A stretch of DNA of 64,000 nucleotides, taken from the NCBI RefSeq assembly GCF_013334205.1, contig NZ_CP054424.1, positions 2,686,001 to 2,750,000 on the forward strand. The letters run 5' to 3'. Origin of the DNA: Rhodoferax sp. BAB1. GTDB taxonomy: Bacteria; Pseudomonadota; Gammaproteobacteria; Burkholderiales; Burkholderiaceae_C. A program made the translations under genes and the position numbers. The notes under the pieces were generated by a model that was not told where the DNA came from, did not search any database, and worked only from the letters and a program-made list of their open reading frames with translations. Every line of letters starts with the position of its first letter. The first letter of the stretch is position 1. Positions 18,092 through 27,758 of the stretch are shown in pieces.

Positions 18092-20914
18092 TCATTGAAT
18101 CTTTGAAGACTCAACAATCTCGGTAAGCCACTCAGATGGGCGGATCATCCCCTTCTGGAGATATAGGCTTACAGTCTCTCGCGCTTCCCTAACACCGACA
18201 GGGCCTTGCTCCACCAAGCTGACGAGTAGTTTCTTTATAGCTTCCTCAGGGTAGTCCTCGGCCGCCCCTTGCAGCATCGTTCGCCATATCTCGTTTGCTT
18301 CAAAAGGCTGCCTTTCACTGATTCGTGCCAAGTTCACCAGCAAGTCATATGAGTTATGAGCTTCGCCAGCATAAGGCGCGATAGCAGCAAGCAGCTTCTT
18401 TCGCTCTTCATCGAGATGATCCACGAACCCCGCCCAGTGACAAAGGTGGGAAGCCAACTTTCGATCCTCTTTCCTCGAAAAATTCATCTTTCCAAGGACT
18501 AGTGGCCAGAGTGCATAGACTTTCTTCCTCGTCTTTCCATCATCTTCTTTGCGAAGCGTCCAAGTAAACCAGATCAGGTGCTGCAACTCATCGAAGACTG
18601 CTCGATTCAACACAGCACGCATGAGGCCATTCTCGTCATCTAGAGACTCATAATCATTTACATAAGCAACCACGATGTGCTGTAAGAACCTCTCCTCGAC
18701 TCGATCTTTGATGATCTTGTCGTCTAGAACTCGCAAGATATCACCGTGTACTTTTAGAAAACTGTATATCTCCTGATAAACCGTACTCACATAAGAGTAG
18801 CCCTGAATTGCGCAGGACCATCTCATATAGTCCGCTTGGTCGAAGATTCGCGACAAGTTTCCAATAACCCACTCATTCGACATGTACAGAAAGTTGGGCA
18901 AGTAGTTCGTGACCAGAACTGCAAACTCGTAGACACCTTTCTTCGAGCGCTCTAGCTCTGCATCAAAGTAACAACGGTATCTTTCCCACGCTTCGCTGTG
19001 ATCACGGGTATTCAACCGGTCCTGTAAACGACAAGCCCTAAGCGCCAAATTAATTAGCGCTTCGATTGTTTGACCACGTGGACTGTTGATGGCTACAGAC
19101 ACTGCATCACTATCAGCGTCGATGATCTCCCCCTCCTCCCTTTCAAGAATGAGTCTTAGCAGAGCTTCTACATCGGTGTGATATTTCTCAGGAAAAGCGT
19201 GATCATCCGACTTCGCTCCTGCTTCGAGCAAACGTGCGATTGAACCCACAACCCAGTATCGATTGGCCACAAACTCCTTGCGTCTTTCGGCGTTTCCAGA
19301 TTGCCAGAATAGATCCTGCTTCAAAATCGCCGCGATGTACTCTAAAAGGCTCTTCCAAAGCCCGTCCCATGGCAAGCCGGCCTTCTCACTCCACAATTCA
19401 CGATATGCCTCGATGATGGAATATACGTATGCCAAATCGAGTTCTTTGAAACTGTCCAGCTGATCACAGTATTTCAGGGGTGCGCTCTTGAACGTCTGCT
19501 TCACCGCTTTAGACAGTCCTTCAATCCCCGGCTCTTGCCATCCACCTCCACTACGGTACTCACGCAGTGTCTTCGCCAGTTCATCCGGAGAAAGAGAACC
19601 AAGTTCCTCTGCGGAATACGGCGACTTCTGATCAACCCGCCCTGCTGACGAATAGCTAGAGAAGTCAGGATGATCTGGCTCAACACCAGCAACTCGGACA
19701 GCCTCTTGGTACCGAGCGGCTTCCTCCGCTCCAAGATCCTTAATTGCAGCAAGCCAAGTCGACCTCTCATAGGCCGAGGCGACCTCCAGTACTGCGCCGT
19801 TGTCATCTAGGCGGACTTTCTTGGCAATTTCTGTCAACACACGCTGCTTCTGTGCTGCGTCAAACTCCCCATAGTTTCGACTTAGAAAGTGCCAAATTTC
19901 GTGACGGAAATTGGCCTGTAGAAACCCCCCGTTAATCAGATCCCCAGCGAGGGACAAACACTGTCGGTAGTTCCTGTCAATACAGTAAATGGCCACTCTG
20001 ACGAGAGTCTGATACGGTTTCTCAAGCAAAGATCGAGCGTAGTCGCATGCTTCTGCAGCATTGGCATCCATGTAACCGCAGAGTGCGTCTCTGTAGGCCT
20101 CAAGAAGGACATTCTCTGCGCGATCTCGGTAAGCATTTTGTTCGTGCTCTTCGATGGCCGGCTGCCAGACAGCGGACCATGTGTCATTGCCTAACTCCTG
20201 CAACAACCGTGTGAGTTTTAGCTCAAAGGCTAGAACAGCAACCGCGCCAAGCCGACGACCAGCCAGATCAGAAATTTTCTTGGCGATCTTCTCAGCTCGG
20301 TAATGGTCGAATCTGAGCTGCGCCCTCTTCTTCGATCTTCCCGCCACCTCTTCGATGGAGTAATCGATCTCGAACAGCACGTCCAGCAACCTTTGGGCGA
20401 GTTCTAGGGCGTGGCTATCCGCATTCTCCAAAAGCTTAGGAAACCACTTCGTAGCAACAATTTCCGAAACAAGACCACGGTCATACTTATCTTCCATCCA
20501 GTAGTTAACCGCTTCGAGATGCTCTAGTGTTACGAACTCCACTGGGATCTGTGAAATCACTTCAGCAAAGCTCCACCACACACGATAGTTGCTAAAGCCA
20601 TTCGCTTTTGCATATGCTGTGGCATCAGCGATGATCGCCAAGAAACGTGGTGCATATACAGCCGCAGACTGATCCGTCACTTCCGCAACCGTGCTGACCA
20701 AATAGTTCACAGCCTCCCAGTAGGGAATATTGACGTAACCCTCCTCCTTGGCCGGAACCGGAGCGGGAATGTTGCCTGCCGCGAAGTACCCGGCGTCATA
20801 CAGCTCATCAAACCATTTGAGGCCTTTGACTCTTCTGAAGAATAGAGTTCTAAGTTCCGGTTTTGCCTTTATCCGCTCCAGAAGATCTTTCTCTTTGACG
20901 GAAAGCTCATCCAT
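18092..20914 (-). CDS. Large helical-repeat protein paired with SIR2 (putative defence protein)
   Basis: Protein of 940 aa that I cannot assign to a named family with certainty. It is almost wholly alpha-helical in appearance, without signal peptide or membrane segments, and has many Trp/Tyr-containing helices like HEAT or TPR solenoids. The N-terminus (about residues 10-75, GLKWFDELYDAGYF then IPYWEAVNYL) resembles regions I recall from large defence-island and DUF4020-type proteins. The start ATG at 20914 overlaps the SIR2 stop by eight bases, so the two are translationally coupled. Base composition is visibly lower in G+C than the flanks. It probably senses a phage component and controls the SIR2 effector. 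Confidence 0.75.
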   Translation of the reverse strand: MDELSVKEKDLLERIKAKPELRTLFFRRVKGLKWFDELYDAGYFAAGNIPAPVPAKEEGYVNIPYWEAVNYLVSTVAEVTDQSAAVYAPRFLAIIADATAYAKANGFSNYRVWWSFAEVISQIPVEFVTLEHLEAVNYWMEDKYDRGLVSEIVATKWFPKLLENADSHALELAQRLLDVLFEIDYSIEEVAGRSKKRAQLRFDHYRAEKIAKKISDLAGRRLGAVAVLAFELKLTRLLQELGNDTWSAVWQPAIEEHEQNAYRDRAENVLLEAYRDALCGYMDANAAEACDYARSLLEKPYQTLVRVAIYCIDRNYRQCLSLAGDLINGGFLQANFRHEIWHFLSRNYGEFDAAQKQRVLTEIAKKVRLDDNGAVLEVASAYERSTWLAAIKDLGAEEAARYQEAVRVAGVEPDHPDFSSYSSAGRVDQKSPYSAEELGSLSPDELAKTLREYRSGGGWQEPGIEGLSKAVKQTFKSAPLKYCDQLDSFKELDLAYVYSIIEAYRELWSEKAGLPWDGLWKSLLEYIAAILKQDLFWQSGNAERRKEFVANRYWVVGSIARLLEAGAKSDDHAFPEKYHTDVEALLRLILEREEGEIIDADSDAVSVAINSPRGQTIEALINLALRACRLQDRLNTRDHSEAWERYRCYFDAELERSKKGVYEFAVLVTNYLPNFLYMSNEWVIGNLSRIFDQADYMRWSCAIQGYSYVSTVYQEIYSFLKVHGDILRVLDDKIIKDRVEERFLQHIVVAYVNDYESLDDENGLMRAVLNRAVFDELQHLIWFTWTLRKEDDGKTRKKVYALWPLVLGKMNFSRKEDRKLASHLCHWAGFVDHLDEERKKLLAAIAPYAGEAHNSYDLLVNLARISERQPFEANEIWRTMLQGAAEDYPEEAIKKLLVSLVEQGPVGVREARETVSLYLQKGMIRPSEWLTEIVESSKIQ

Positions 20915-21845
20915 GGCGCAGCACCTCGTCCATGAACTCGACATCAGCCACTAATGGTGGCTCACGAATCTCAATCTGGGCAGCCCACGACTCAATGGTG
21001 GATACCAAACCGTAGTAGTCTTCGTGATCTCGGATAAATCCAAGGAGGTGTACACCAAAGGACCTTTCGTAGTAGTTGTGCAGCTTGTCATATAGAGGTT
21101 GTTGACTGCGAAAGAACCCTTGAATGGAAAAACGTCGGCGGTCCTTCGTGTCTTTGCTCCGACCGCGGCGCAGAATGTGCTCAAGAATTTCCGCCTCTTC
21201 TAGACCGTAGCCAAGGAAGACCACTGTCTTTTTCTCGAACATCTCGCCCAGGAACTCTTGGACATTTCCGTGGTCGTAGTGCTCAAGATACTCTTTTGTG
21301 GTGACTATCATCGTCTCTGGCTTGCTAATGCACCCATGGAGATGAACAACTGTTCCAGCTTCATTTAACAGCTTTGCATAGAACTTATCGCGCTCTGCGA
21401 CCCGATTCGTTGGGGCCGGCGTTTCCGATCCGTCCGACTTTCTCAAATATCGAGGCGCCAGGAGTTCGTCGTAGTTCGTGGTTACACACGAACAGCCAAT
21501 GTCGTTAATGGCTTTATAGATGCTGTTACCCTCCGTCTTGCCAGATAGATGCTTGCCTATATCTAGAGGGATTTCACTCTGCTCCGAAATTAGCTTTGCA
21601 ATAGAAAGCTGTCGTTTCGGATCCAGGGATTGAAGTTGCTCGATTTCCGAGTAGTTGAGTAAGGACTCTTTTCTTAGATCGTCAAGCACGCATTTCGCCA
21701 GGCCTTGCCAAGATGGCAGTTCAAGTAGTCGCGAGACTCCTGCACCTACAAAGAGGACCAAGTTCCCATCTAGACCTGCTTGGATAACCTCCTCTGGAGG
21801 TGGAATGATCTCCCGGAGATCTGGAACCTTGCCTATCTTCTTCAT
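20907..21845 (-). CDS. SIR2-like domain protein (putative NAD-depleting defence effector)
   Basis: Protein of 312 aa with a SIR2 Rossmann core: GAGVS at 34-38, TTNYD at 122-126 and HLHG at 168-171. The conserved Asn124 and His170 match the catalytic residues of NADase SIR2 effectors in phage-defence systems such as ThsA and DSR. It lacks the zinc-binding Cys motif of true deacetylase sirtuins. A good AGGGG site precedes the ATG. With the coupled large protein it forms a two-gene module of lower G+C than its surroundings, consistent with horizontal transfer. NAD cleavage on infection is an inference from family knowledge. Confidence 0.85.
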   Translation of the reverse strand: MKKIGKVPDLREIIPPPEEVIQAGLDGNLVLFVGAGVSRLLELPSWQGLAKCVLDDLRKESLLNYSEIEQLQSLDPKRQLSIAKLISEQSEIPLDIGKHLSGKTEGNSIYKAINDIGCSCVTTNYDELLAPRYLRKSDGSETPAPTNRVAERDKFYAKLLNEAGTVVHLHGCISKPETMIVTTKEYLEHYDHGNVQEFLGEMFEKKTVVFLGYGLEEAEILEHILRRGRSKDTKDRRRFSIQGFFRSQQPLYDKLHNYYERSFGVHLLGFIRDHEDYYGLVSTIESWAAQIEIREPPLVADVEFMDEVLRHG

Positions 21846-22082
21846 CGTGATCCCCTGATGCGCGCCAGCCTAGATAGGCACGACTCACCTTTTACTCAAC
21901 GGATGGTCTTACTTGGTCGCCTTTGCAGGCCATTCAATGATAGCGCTGTGGCCTATGATGAACATGTGATGGGTCAGCAAGGCGGGGGAAACATGCAGGA
22001 GCGACTGATTCCTGACCGCGATCCGTCACGACGGGCCACCTCCCATCGGTGACAATCCCCCCCAAAAACTCCTAGGACAGCA

Positions 22083-22433
22083 ATGATCGAAGGCCTCATA
22101 ACCGGCACCCTGGTGGGCCTGGCGGAACAGCGCCAGGGCAAGAACGACACATCGTTCGTGCTCGCCAAGGTAAAGGCCACGCCCGGTGAAGGCGAGAGCC
22201 TGATCGTCAACGTGATTACCTTCGCTGCCGAGGCCTGCGCGGCCCTGCTGGCGCTGGACGAGGGTGACACACTGGCCCTGTCTGGCGCGCTGACGCCCAA
22301 GGTCTGGACCGACAAGCAGGGCAACACCCGGCCCGCGCTGGACATGGTGGCCAGCCAGGTGCTGACGGTCTACCATGTGGACCGCAAGCGCGCCAACTTG
22401 GGCGGCGCATCGAACCCGACGGAAACCCCATGA
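22083..22433 (+). CDS. Single-stranded-DNA-binding-like OB-fold protein
   Basis: Small 116-aa protein resembling SSB/PriB-like OB-fold proteins: an N-terminal strand (MIEGLITGTLVG), a central FVLAKVKA strand and NVITF, and a late TPKVWTDKQG hairpin. It lacks the acidic glycine-rich tail of housekeeping SSB, so it is more like the short SSB-like proteins found on integrative elements and in related chromosomes. It is divergent from the SIR2 gene, and the composition change between island and chromosome falls in the 237-base gap. An AGGAC site lies seven bases before the ATG. Confidence 0.7.
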   Translation: MIEGLITGTLVGLAEQRQGKNDTSFVLAKVKATPGEGESLIVNVITFAAEACAALLALDEGDTLALSGALTPKVWTDKQGNTRPALDMVASQVLTVYHVDRKRANLGGASNPTETP

Positions 22434-22683
22434 AGCCCCGCAACGCGTCATCCCCACCCCCGGCTGGCTGCGCCCGGTGATCCGCTGGGCCACGCGCGTT
22501 TCCATGAACGCACCGGCCTGGGTGCCGGGCTGGCTGAAGAATGCGCCGCTGAAGCTAAGCTCGCTCCTGCTGCGCGCCTACGTGGCGATCGTGCGTTAGC
22601 ACCCGGCGCCGGCGAGGCGTGAAACGGAACTGGACACCTCACCGGCAAGGTCCTAGCATTGCCGGATTCACCGGAGAAACGAA

Positions 22684-23301
22684 ATGCGCAGATTGCAAGT
22701 CTTGCTGTTGACCCTGGCCGTGTTCAGCCTCTCGGGCTGCGGCTACAACACCTTCCAGACTACCGACGAGCAGATCAAGGCCAGCTGGGCCGAGGTGCTG
22801 AACCAGTACCAGCGGCGGGCCGACCTGATTCCCAACATCGTCAACACCGTCAAGGGCGAGGCCAACTTCGAGCAGGAAACGCTGACCCGGGTCGTGGAGG
22901 CCCGCGCCCGGGCCACCAGCATCCAGGCCACGCCGGAGCTGGTCAACAACCCCGAGGCCTTCCAGAAGTTCCAGGCCGCACAGAACTCACTCTCCGGCGC
23001 GCTGAGCCGCCTGCTGGTGGTCAGCGAAAACTACCCGCAGCTCAAGGCCAACCAGGGCTTCCAGGAGCTGCGCGCCCAGCTGGAGGGCACCGAGAACCGC
23101 ATCACGGTGGCCCGCAACCGCTACATCAAGGCCGTGCAGGAGTACAACGTGGCGGTGCGCAGCTTCCCCACCAATCTGACGGCCATGGTCTTCGGCTATT
23201 CGATCAAGCCCAGCTTCACGGTCGCTGATGAAAAAGAACTGGCCACCCCGCCGAAGGTGGATTTTGGTGGCCCGGCCAAGCAGCCCGAGGCCGCACGTTG
23301 A
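22684..23301 (+). CDS. lemA: LemA family lipoprotein
   Basis: Protein of 205 aa with a lipoprotein signal peptide ending LSGC (about Cys19), followed by the LemA coiled-coil helical domain (QYQRRADLIPNIVNTVKG). LemA proteins are membrane-anchored helical proteins of unclear function that are almost always followed by TPM-domain genes, exactly as here. Its stop overlaps the next start by four bases. Confidence 0.94.
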   Translation: MRRLQVLLLTLAVFSLSGCGYNTFQTTDEQIKASWAEVLNQYQRRADLIPNIVNTVKGEANFEQETLTRVVEARARATSIQATPELVNNPEAFQKFQAAQNSLSGALSRLLVVSENYPQLKANQGFQELRAQLEGTENRITVARNRYIKAVQEYNVAVRSFPTNLTAMVFGYSIKPSFTVADEKELATPPKVDFGGPAKQPEAAR

Positions 23302-24200
23302 ACCCTGCCGCCCCAGGCATCCGAGCGCTGCGGCGCTGGGCCGGGACGCTGGCCGCCCTGCTGTGGCTCGTGGCCTTCCCCTGGGGGATGGCGCACGCGG
23401 CCGATGAGCTGGTCCCCGTTCCCCCGCTGCAGGCCCTGGTGACCGACCTCACCGCGACCCTGACGCCCGAGCAGCGGGCGGGCCTGGAGAGCCGGCTGCG
23501 GGCCTTCGACGAGCGCAAGGGCAGCCAGCTGGCGGTGCTGATCGTGCCCACCACCCGGCCCGAGGCCATCGAGCCCTACGCGATCCGCGTCGTCGAGCAG
23601 TGGAAGCTCGGGCGCAGATCAGTGGACGACGGGGTGCTCCTGCTCGTGGCCAAGAATGACCGCAGCGTGCGCATCGAGGTGGGTTACGGCCTGGAAGGCG
23701 TGCTGAGCGACGCCATCACCCATCGCATCATCAACGACGTGATCGTGCCCCGCTTCAAGCAGGGCGACTTTTATGGCGGCATCGACGCCAGCGTCTCGCA
23801 GATGATCAAGCTGATGGACGGTGAAGCGCTGCCGGCGCCAGCCCGGCGCGCGGGCGATGCGTCCTTCGATCTCGGCGGCATGGCCCCGCTGCTGCTGATG
23901 ATCGCCGTGGTGGCAGGCGGGGTCTTGCGCGCCATGCTGGGGCGCCTGCCGGGTGCTGCCGTGGCGGCGGGCCTCCTGGGGCTGATCGTCTGGTACCTGT
24001 CCGGTGTCATCTTCATTGCGCTGATCGGCGCCGTGATCGGCTTCGTCGTCACCCTGCTGGGTGGGAGCTCCCTGCTGCGCGGCGGCATAGGCGGCGGCAG
24101 TCATCGCGGGGGTGGCTTTGGCGGCGGCTTCGGCGGCGGTGGTTTCAGGGGCGGCGGGGGTGGCGGTTTCGGCGGGGGCGGCTCCTCGGGGCGGTGGTAA
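23298..24200 (+). CDS. TPM domain membrane protein, YgcG-like
   Basis: Protein of 300 aa. Signal peptide or first helix at about residues 12-33, then an exported TPM domain to about 175 (LTPEQRAGLESRLRAFDERK, VGYGLEG), two or three membrane helices at about 195-260, and a Gly-rich, Ser-terminated tail. This is the standard YgcG architecture. TPM domains in this family have been linked to envelope maintenance and photosystem repair in other organisms, but the bacterial role is unclear. It overlaps lemA and is followed two bases later by a second TPM gene. Confidence 0.92.
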   Translation: MNPAAPGIRALRRWAGTLAALLWLVAFPWGMAHAADELVPVPPLQALVTDLTATLTPEQRAGLESRLRAFDERKGSQLAVLIVPTTRPEAIEPYAIRVVEQWKLGRRSVDDGVLLLVAKNDRSVRIEVGYGLEGVLSDAITHRIINDVIVPRFKQGDFYGGIDASVSQMIKLMDGEALPAPARRAGDASFDLGGMAPLLLMIAVVAGGVLRAMLGRLPGAAVAAGLLGLIVWYLSGVIFIALIGAVIGFVVTLLGGSSLLRGGIGGGSHRGGGFGGGFGGGGFRGGGGGGFGGGGSSGRW

Positions 24201-24202
24201 GC

Positions 24203-24703
24203 ATGAACCTGCAACGCTGGACCCGACACCTGCTGACTTCCGACTGGAGCGTGCGGCGCGCCTTCCCGCGCGCGACGATGACGGCCATTGCCGAGGCGAT
24301 CCGTGTCGCGGAAAGCGGGCACGGCGGCGAGATCCGCTTTGCGGTGGAGGCCTCGCTGGAACCCGGGGCCCTGCTGCGCGGCACGAGCCCGCGCGAACGC
24401 GCCATCGACGTGTTTTCCGAGCTGCGGGTCTGGGACACGCAGCACAACAACGGCGTGCTTATCTATGTGCTGCTGGCGGACCACGCGGTGGAGATCGTTG
24501 CCGACCGCGGCATCCACGCGCACGAGGGCACGGAAACCTGGAGCGCCATCTGCCGGCAGATGGATACGGCCTTCGGGCAGGCCGATTACCGCTCGGGCGC
24601 GCTGCTGGGCGTTGCAGCGGTGGCGCAGGCCTTGAAGAAACACTTCCCCTACCGCGGCGGGCACCCGAATGAATTGCCGGACGAACCGGCCGTGCTGTCC
24701 TGA
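24203..24703 (+). CDS. Small TPM domain protein
   Basis: Soluble-looking 166-aa protein with a TPM domain (AIRVAESGHGGEIRFAVE, NNGVLIYVLLADHAVEIVADRGI). It is the usual third partner of lemA-ygcG operons. There is no signal peptide, so it is probably cytoplasmic or peripheral to the membrane. ATG at 24203 was chosen over a GTG nine bases earlier that overlaps the upstream stop. Confidence 0.88.
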   Translation: MNLQRWTRHLLTSDWSVRRAFPRATMTAIAEAIRVAESGHGGEIRFAVEASLEPGALLRGTSPRERAIDVFSELRVWDTQHNNGVLIYVLLADHAVEIVADRGIHAHEGTETWSAICRQMDTAFGQADYRSGALLGVAAVAQALKKHFPYRGGHPNELPDEPAVLS

Positions 24704-24774
24704 GATGTCAGCCCGGCCGACCGCGCGCCATACGGCCGATGGCGTAACCCGCGCTGCGATCGGCGCCTGAGCCC

Positions 24775-25491
24775 TCAGGCGGCGCGGCGCGCCAGGTGCA
24801 CCTGGTGCAGGGTGATCTTGCGCACCTCGGCCTGGCTGGTCTGGATGTGAGCGCGCAGCAGCATCACGGCCGGGTCGCTGCGCTTGCGCTGGATGGCGCG
24901 CAGGATCTTGGCGTGTTCCTCGTAGGTCGCGTCGATGCGGGCCTGCTTGGTGAAGTCGAGCCGGCGGATGATGCGGATGCGTTCGGTCACGTCGCGGTGC
25001 ACACGGGTCATCTCGGCATTGCCGGCGGCGGCCACCAGGGTGCAGTGGAAGTCTTCGTCCCACTGCGCCACCTGGCGGATGTCGGCGCTGCGCTCGGCGG
25101 CAGGCACCAGCCAGATCGCCGCGAGCTGCGCGAGCAGTTCGCGGTCTATCCTGGCGTCGTCGGCGCACAGGCGCTGCACGGCCGTGGTCTCCAGCACCAT
25201 GCGCAGGTCGTAGAGCTGCTCGAACTGCTCGAAGTCGAAGGGCAGCACACGCCAGCCATTGCGGAACAGCACTTCGACGTAGCCTTCCTGCTGCAGGCGG
25301 AACAGGGCCTGGCGCACCGGCGTGCGCGACACACCCAGGCGCTCGCTGAGTTCGTTCTCGGTGAAGCGGTCGCCCGGCACGAGCTTGAAGTCGGCCACAT
25401 CGCGCTTGAGCTGCTCGTAGACCATCTCGGCACGCGAGTGGAAAACGGGCGCGTCAGTTTGGCGGGGGGAGCGACGGCTGGTGGTGACCAC
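24775..25491 (-). CDS. GntR family transcriptional regulator, FCD type
   Basis: A 238-aa regulator with an N-terminal winged helix (about 20-90; SERLGVSRTPVRQALFRLQQEG) and an all-helical C-terminal FCD effector domain with the metal- and ligand-binding pattern (DEDFHCTLVAAAGN, EEHAKILRAI). It is the last gene of the leftward transporter-hydrolase operon, 12 bases after the cysteine hydrolase, so it probably regulates this ureide cluster in response to a small acidic metabolite. A GntR-style inverted repeat before atzF (39649-39673) is a candidate target. Confidence 0.93.
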   Translation of the reverse strand: MVTTSRRSPRQTDAPVFHSRAEMVYEQLKRDVADFKLVPGDRFTENELSERLGVSRTPVRQALFRLQQEGYVEVLFRNGWRVLPFDFEQFEQLYDLRMVLETTAVQRLCADDARIDRELLAQLAAIWLVPAAERSADIRQVAQWDEDFHCTLVAAAGNAEMTRVHRDVTERIRIIRRLDFTKQARIDATYEEHAKILRAIQRKRSDPAVMLLRAHIQTSQAEVRKITLHQVHLARRAA

Positions 25492-25503
25492 AGGCTCACT
25501 CTA

Positions 25504-26169
25504 TCAGCGTTGCAGGGCAGCCAGCAGCTGGCCGCTGCCGGCGGTCCATCCGACGATGGCGCCCTGCGCGCGCATCATTTCCACGGCAGCGGCCTTGAAG
25601 GCGGGGAAGTAGCTCTCGGTGCAGTCCTCCAGCAGCAGGCTGTCGTAGCCGCGGTCGTTGGCCTCGCGCATGGAAGTCTGCACACAGACCTCGGTGGTCA
25701 CGCCCATGAACAGCAGGTGCGTGATGCCGCGGGCCTGCAGCATCTCGTGCAGGCCGGTGGCGTAGAAGGCGCCCTTGCCCGGCTTGTCGATCACGAGCTC
25801 GCCCGCGATGGGCGCCAGCGCCGGGATGATCTGGTTGCCCGGCTCGCCCATCACCAGGATGCGCCCCATGGGGCCGGCGTCGCCGATGCGCAGTGTCGGG
25901 TTGCCACGGTTGCGCTTGGCTGGGGGGCAGTCGGAAAGATCAGTGCGGTGCGCCTCGCGGGTGTGCACCACCAGACCACCCGCCGCGCGCCAGGCCAGCA
26001 ACACAGACTGGCAGGCCGGCACGATGGCTTCGAGCAGCGATACGTCGTTGCCCAGCGTCTCGCCGAAGCCCCCGGGCTCGATGAAGTCGCGCTGCATGTC
26101 GATGATGACCAGCGCGGTGTGCGCGGGCTCGAAGGCGTAGGCGAAGGGCTGGGCGGCGATGGTCTTCAC
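25504..26169 (-). CDS. Isochorismatase-like cysteine hydrolase (biuret hydrolase-like)
   Basis: Amidohydrolase of 221 aa. The family triad is visible as Asp24 (IIDMQRDF), Lys129 ([10 protein letters not shown]) and nucleophile Cys162 ([13 protein letters not shown]). Family members hydrolyse biuret, ureidoacrylate, N-carbamoyl compounds or nicotinamide. A GTG start at 26169 overlaps the atzE stop by four bases with an AAGGAG site at good distance. Placement beside AtzE/AtzG, with AtzF nearby, makes biuret or a related carbamoyl compound the best guess. Substrate choice cannot be settled from sequence alone. Confidence 0.85.
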   Translation of the reverse strand: MKTIAAQPFAYAFEPAHTALVIIDMQRDFIEPGGFGETLGNDVSLLEAIVPACQSVLLAWRAAGGLVVHTREAHRTDLSDCPPAKRNRGNPTLRIGDAGPMGRILVMGEPGNQIIPALAPIAGELVIDKPGKGAFYATGLHEMLQARGITHLLFMGVTTEVCVQTSMREANDRGYDSLLLEDCTESYFPAFKAAAVEMMRAQGAIVGWTAGSGQLLAALQR

Positions 26170-27548
26170 AGCGGGGGCTCCTTGGGGCCGGCCACGCCGG
26201 CGGCCTGCAAGGCGGCGGCCGCGCGCAGCGCGAGGTCTTCGCGCCAGGGTGCGGCAATGATCTGCACGCCGATGGGCAGGCCGCCCGTGCCCTGGGGCCA
26301 GAGCGGCGCGGCCACCACGGGGCAACCGGCAAAAGAGACGGGCTGGGTCAGCAGGCCCATGGAGGGCCGGGTGGGATGTTTCTGGCCGTTCACCTCGATC
26401 CACTCCTGGCCGATCTGCGGCGCGCTCACCGGCGTGGCAGCGCACAGCAGCAGGTCCCAGTCGGCGAACAGGGCGTTGACGCGGTCGCGGTAGACACGGC
26501 GGTAACGCTGCGCACGCAGGTACCAGTGCGCGGGCTGCAGGGCGCCGGCGATGAAGCGGTCCACCGAGAGCGGCTCGAAATCCTGCGCGCGCTGGCGCAA
26601 GTCGGCCAGGTGCAGGCTACCGCCTTCGCTGGCAGAGATGATGAAAGCGGCAGCGCGCCCGGCAGCGGCATCGGGCCAGCTGGCCTCACCGCGCGCGCCC
26701 AGCGCCTGCGCTACCCGCGCCACGGCTTCGCGTGCCGGGGCGCTGGCGTTTTCGTGGAAATAGCCGCCCAGCACGCCGATCCGCAAACCTTTGAGGCCAT
26801 TGAGGAGCGTGGGCGCAACCGGCTGCACGCGCAGCGCATGGCAACCGGGGTCCAGCGGGTCGGGGCCCTGCATGGCGTCGTAGGCCAGGGCCAGGGTCTC
26901 CACGCGATCGGCGATCGGGCCGAGGTGGTCGATGCTGTGCACAAAGGGATAGCTGCCGCGCCGCGACAGGCGACCGAAGGTGGGCTTGAGCCCCCACACG
27001 CCGCACAGCGAGGACGGCACGCGGATGGAACCGTTGGTGTCCGAACCCAGCGTCAGCGGCACCTGCCCCGCGGCCACCGCGGCACCGCTGCCGCCGGAGG
27101 AACCGCCGGCGATGCGCGTGCCATCGTGCGGATTGCGGCATGGGCCGTAGTGCGTGTTCTCGGTGGTGAAGCCGTAGGCGTACTCGTCCATGTTGAGGCC
27201 GCCCAGCAGCACGGCGCCGGCCGCCTGCAGGCGCTGCACCAGCACCGCGTCGGCGTGGGCCGGCGGCAGGCCGTGGTTGACCTTGGAGCCGGCCAGGGTG
27301 GTGAGGCCTTCGATGTCAAAGAGGTTCTTCACGGCATAGGGCAGCCCGGCCAGTGCGGGCAGCGCCTCACCGCGCGCACGGCGCTGGTCGATAGCCGCGG
27401 CTTCGGCGCGCGCGCGCGCCAACGTGCGGCCGGTGAACGCATTGACCCGGGGCTCGGTGGCTTCGATGCGCGCGATGGCGTTTTCACAGGCCTGGACGGC
27501 CGACAGGGCGCCGCTGCGGATGACGTGCAACAGTTCGGTGCTGTTCAT
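26166..27548 (-). CDS. atzE: AtzE-like amidase (1-carboxybiuret hydrolase subunit)
   Basis: Amidase-signature enzyme of 460 aa with the Ser-cisSer-Lys triad Lys74 (YAVKNLFD), Ser150 (GGSSGGSG) and Ser174 ([11 protein letters not shown]). It is directly preceded by a 70-residue AtzG-like subunit overlapping by four bases, the arrangement known for the AtzE-AtzG heterotetramer that removes ammonia from 1-carboxybiuret in cyanurate degradation. No cyanuric acid hydrolase (AtzD) is in the window, so the natural substrate may be another ureide. Confidence 0.87.
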   Translation of the reverse strand: MNSTELLHVIRSGALSAVQACENAIARIEATEPRVNAFTGRTLARARAEAAAIDQRRARGEALPALAGLPYAVKNLFDIEGLTTLAGSKVNHGLPPAHADAVLVQRLQAAGAVLLGGLNMDEYAYGFTTENTHYGPCRNPHDGTRIAGGSSGGSGAAVAAGQVPLTLGSDTNGSIRVPSSLCGVWGLKPTFGRLSRRGSYPFVHSIDHLGPIADRVETLALAYDAMQGPDPLDPGCHALRVQPVAPTLLNGLKGLRIGVLGGYFHENASAPAREAVARVAQALGARGEASWPDAAAGRAAAFIISASEGGSLHLADLRQRAQDFEPLSVDRFIAGALQPAHWYLRAQRYRRVYRDRVNALFADWDLLLCAATPVSAPQIGQEWIEVNGQKHPTRPSMGLLTQPVSFAGCPVVAAPLWPQGTGGLPIGVQIIAAPWREDLALRAAAALQAAGVAGPKEPPL

Positions 27549-27757
27549 GGGGCCGGGTCCTGCTGCGGAAAGGGGGCCGGCCGGTAGATCTCGGCCAGTT
27601 CGTCTTCGACCCCCAGGGGCATGGCTTCGAGCAGCTGCGCCAGCGCGGCCGTGCGGCCCAGGTGCAGGGCCACGGCCTGGGCGCGTGCTTCGTCGAGCGG
27701 CAGCTCCAGCGCGCGCGCGGTCGCGCGGACGTAGGCGAGGACTTCTTCTTCGTTCAT
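27545..27757 (-). CDS. atzG: AtzG-like small subunit (DUF4089)
   Basis: A 70-aa helical protein (MNEEEVLAYVRATARALELP, then VALHLGRTAALAQLLEAMPL and EIYRPAPF) matching the DUF4089/AtzG pattern. AtzG stabilises and completes AtzE through a GatC-like interaction. The start ATG at 27757 lies one base after the permease stop, and the stop overlaps atzE. The longer frame upstream is shadow inside the permease gene. Confidence 0.85.
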   Translation of the reverse strand: MNEEEVLAYVRATARALELPLDEARAQAVALHLGRTAALAQLLEAMPLGVEDELAEIYRPAPFPQQDPAP

Positions 27758-27758
27758 C

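Noticed and set aside
21780..22052. Open frame of 90 codons on the plus strand upstream of the SSB-like gene
   Set aside because: It overlaps the start of the SIR2 gene, has no supporting ribosome binding site and shows no family signal. The region is more likely the divergent promoter.
22434..22683. Possible tiny gene ending at 22599 (31 codons from an ATG at 22504)
   Set aside because: Too short to support, with no good ribosome binding site or family; nothing else convincing was seen in this 250-base gap.
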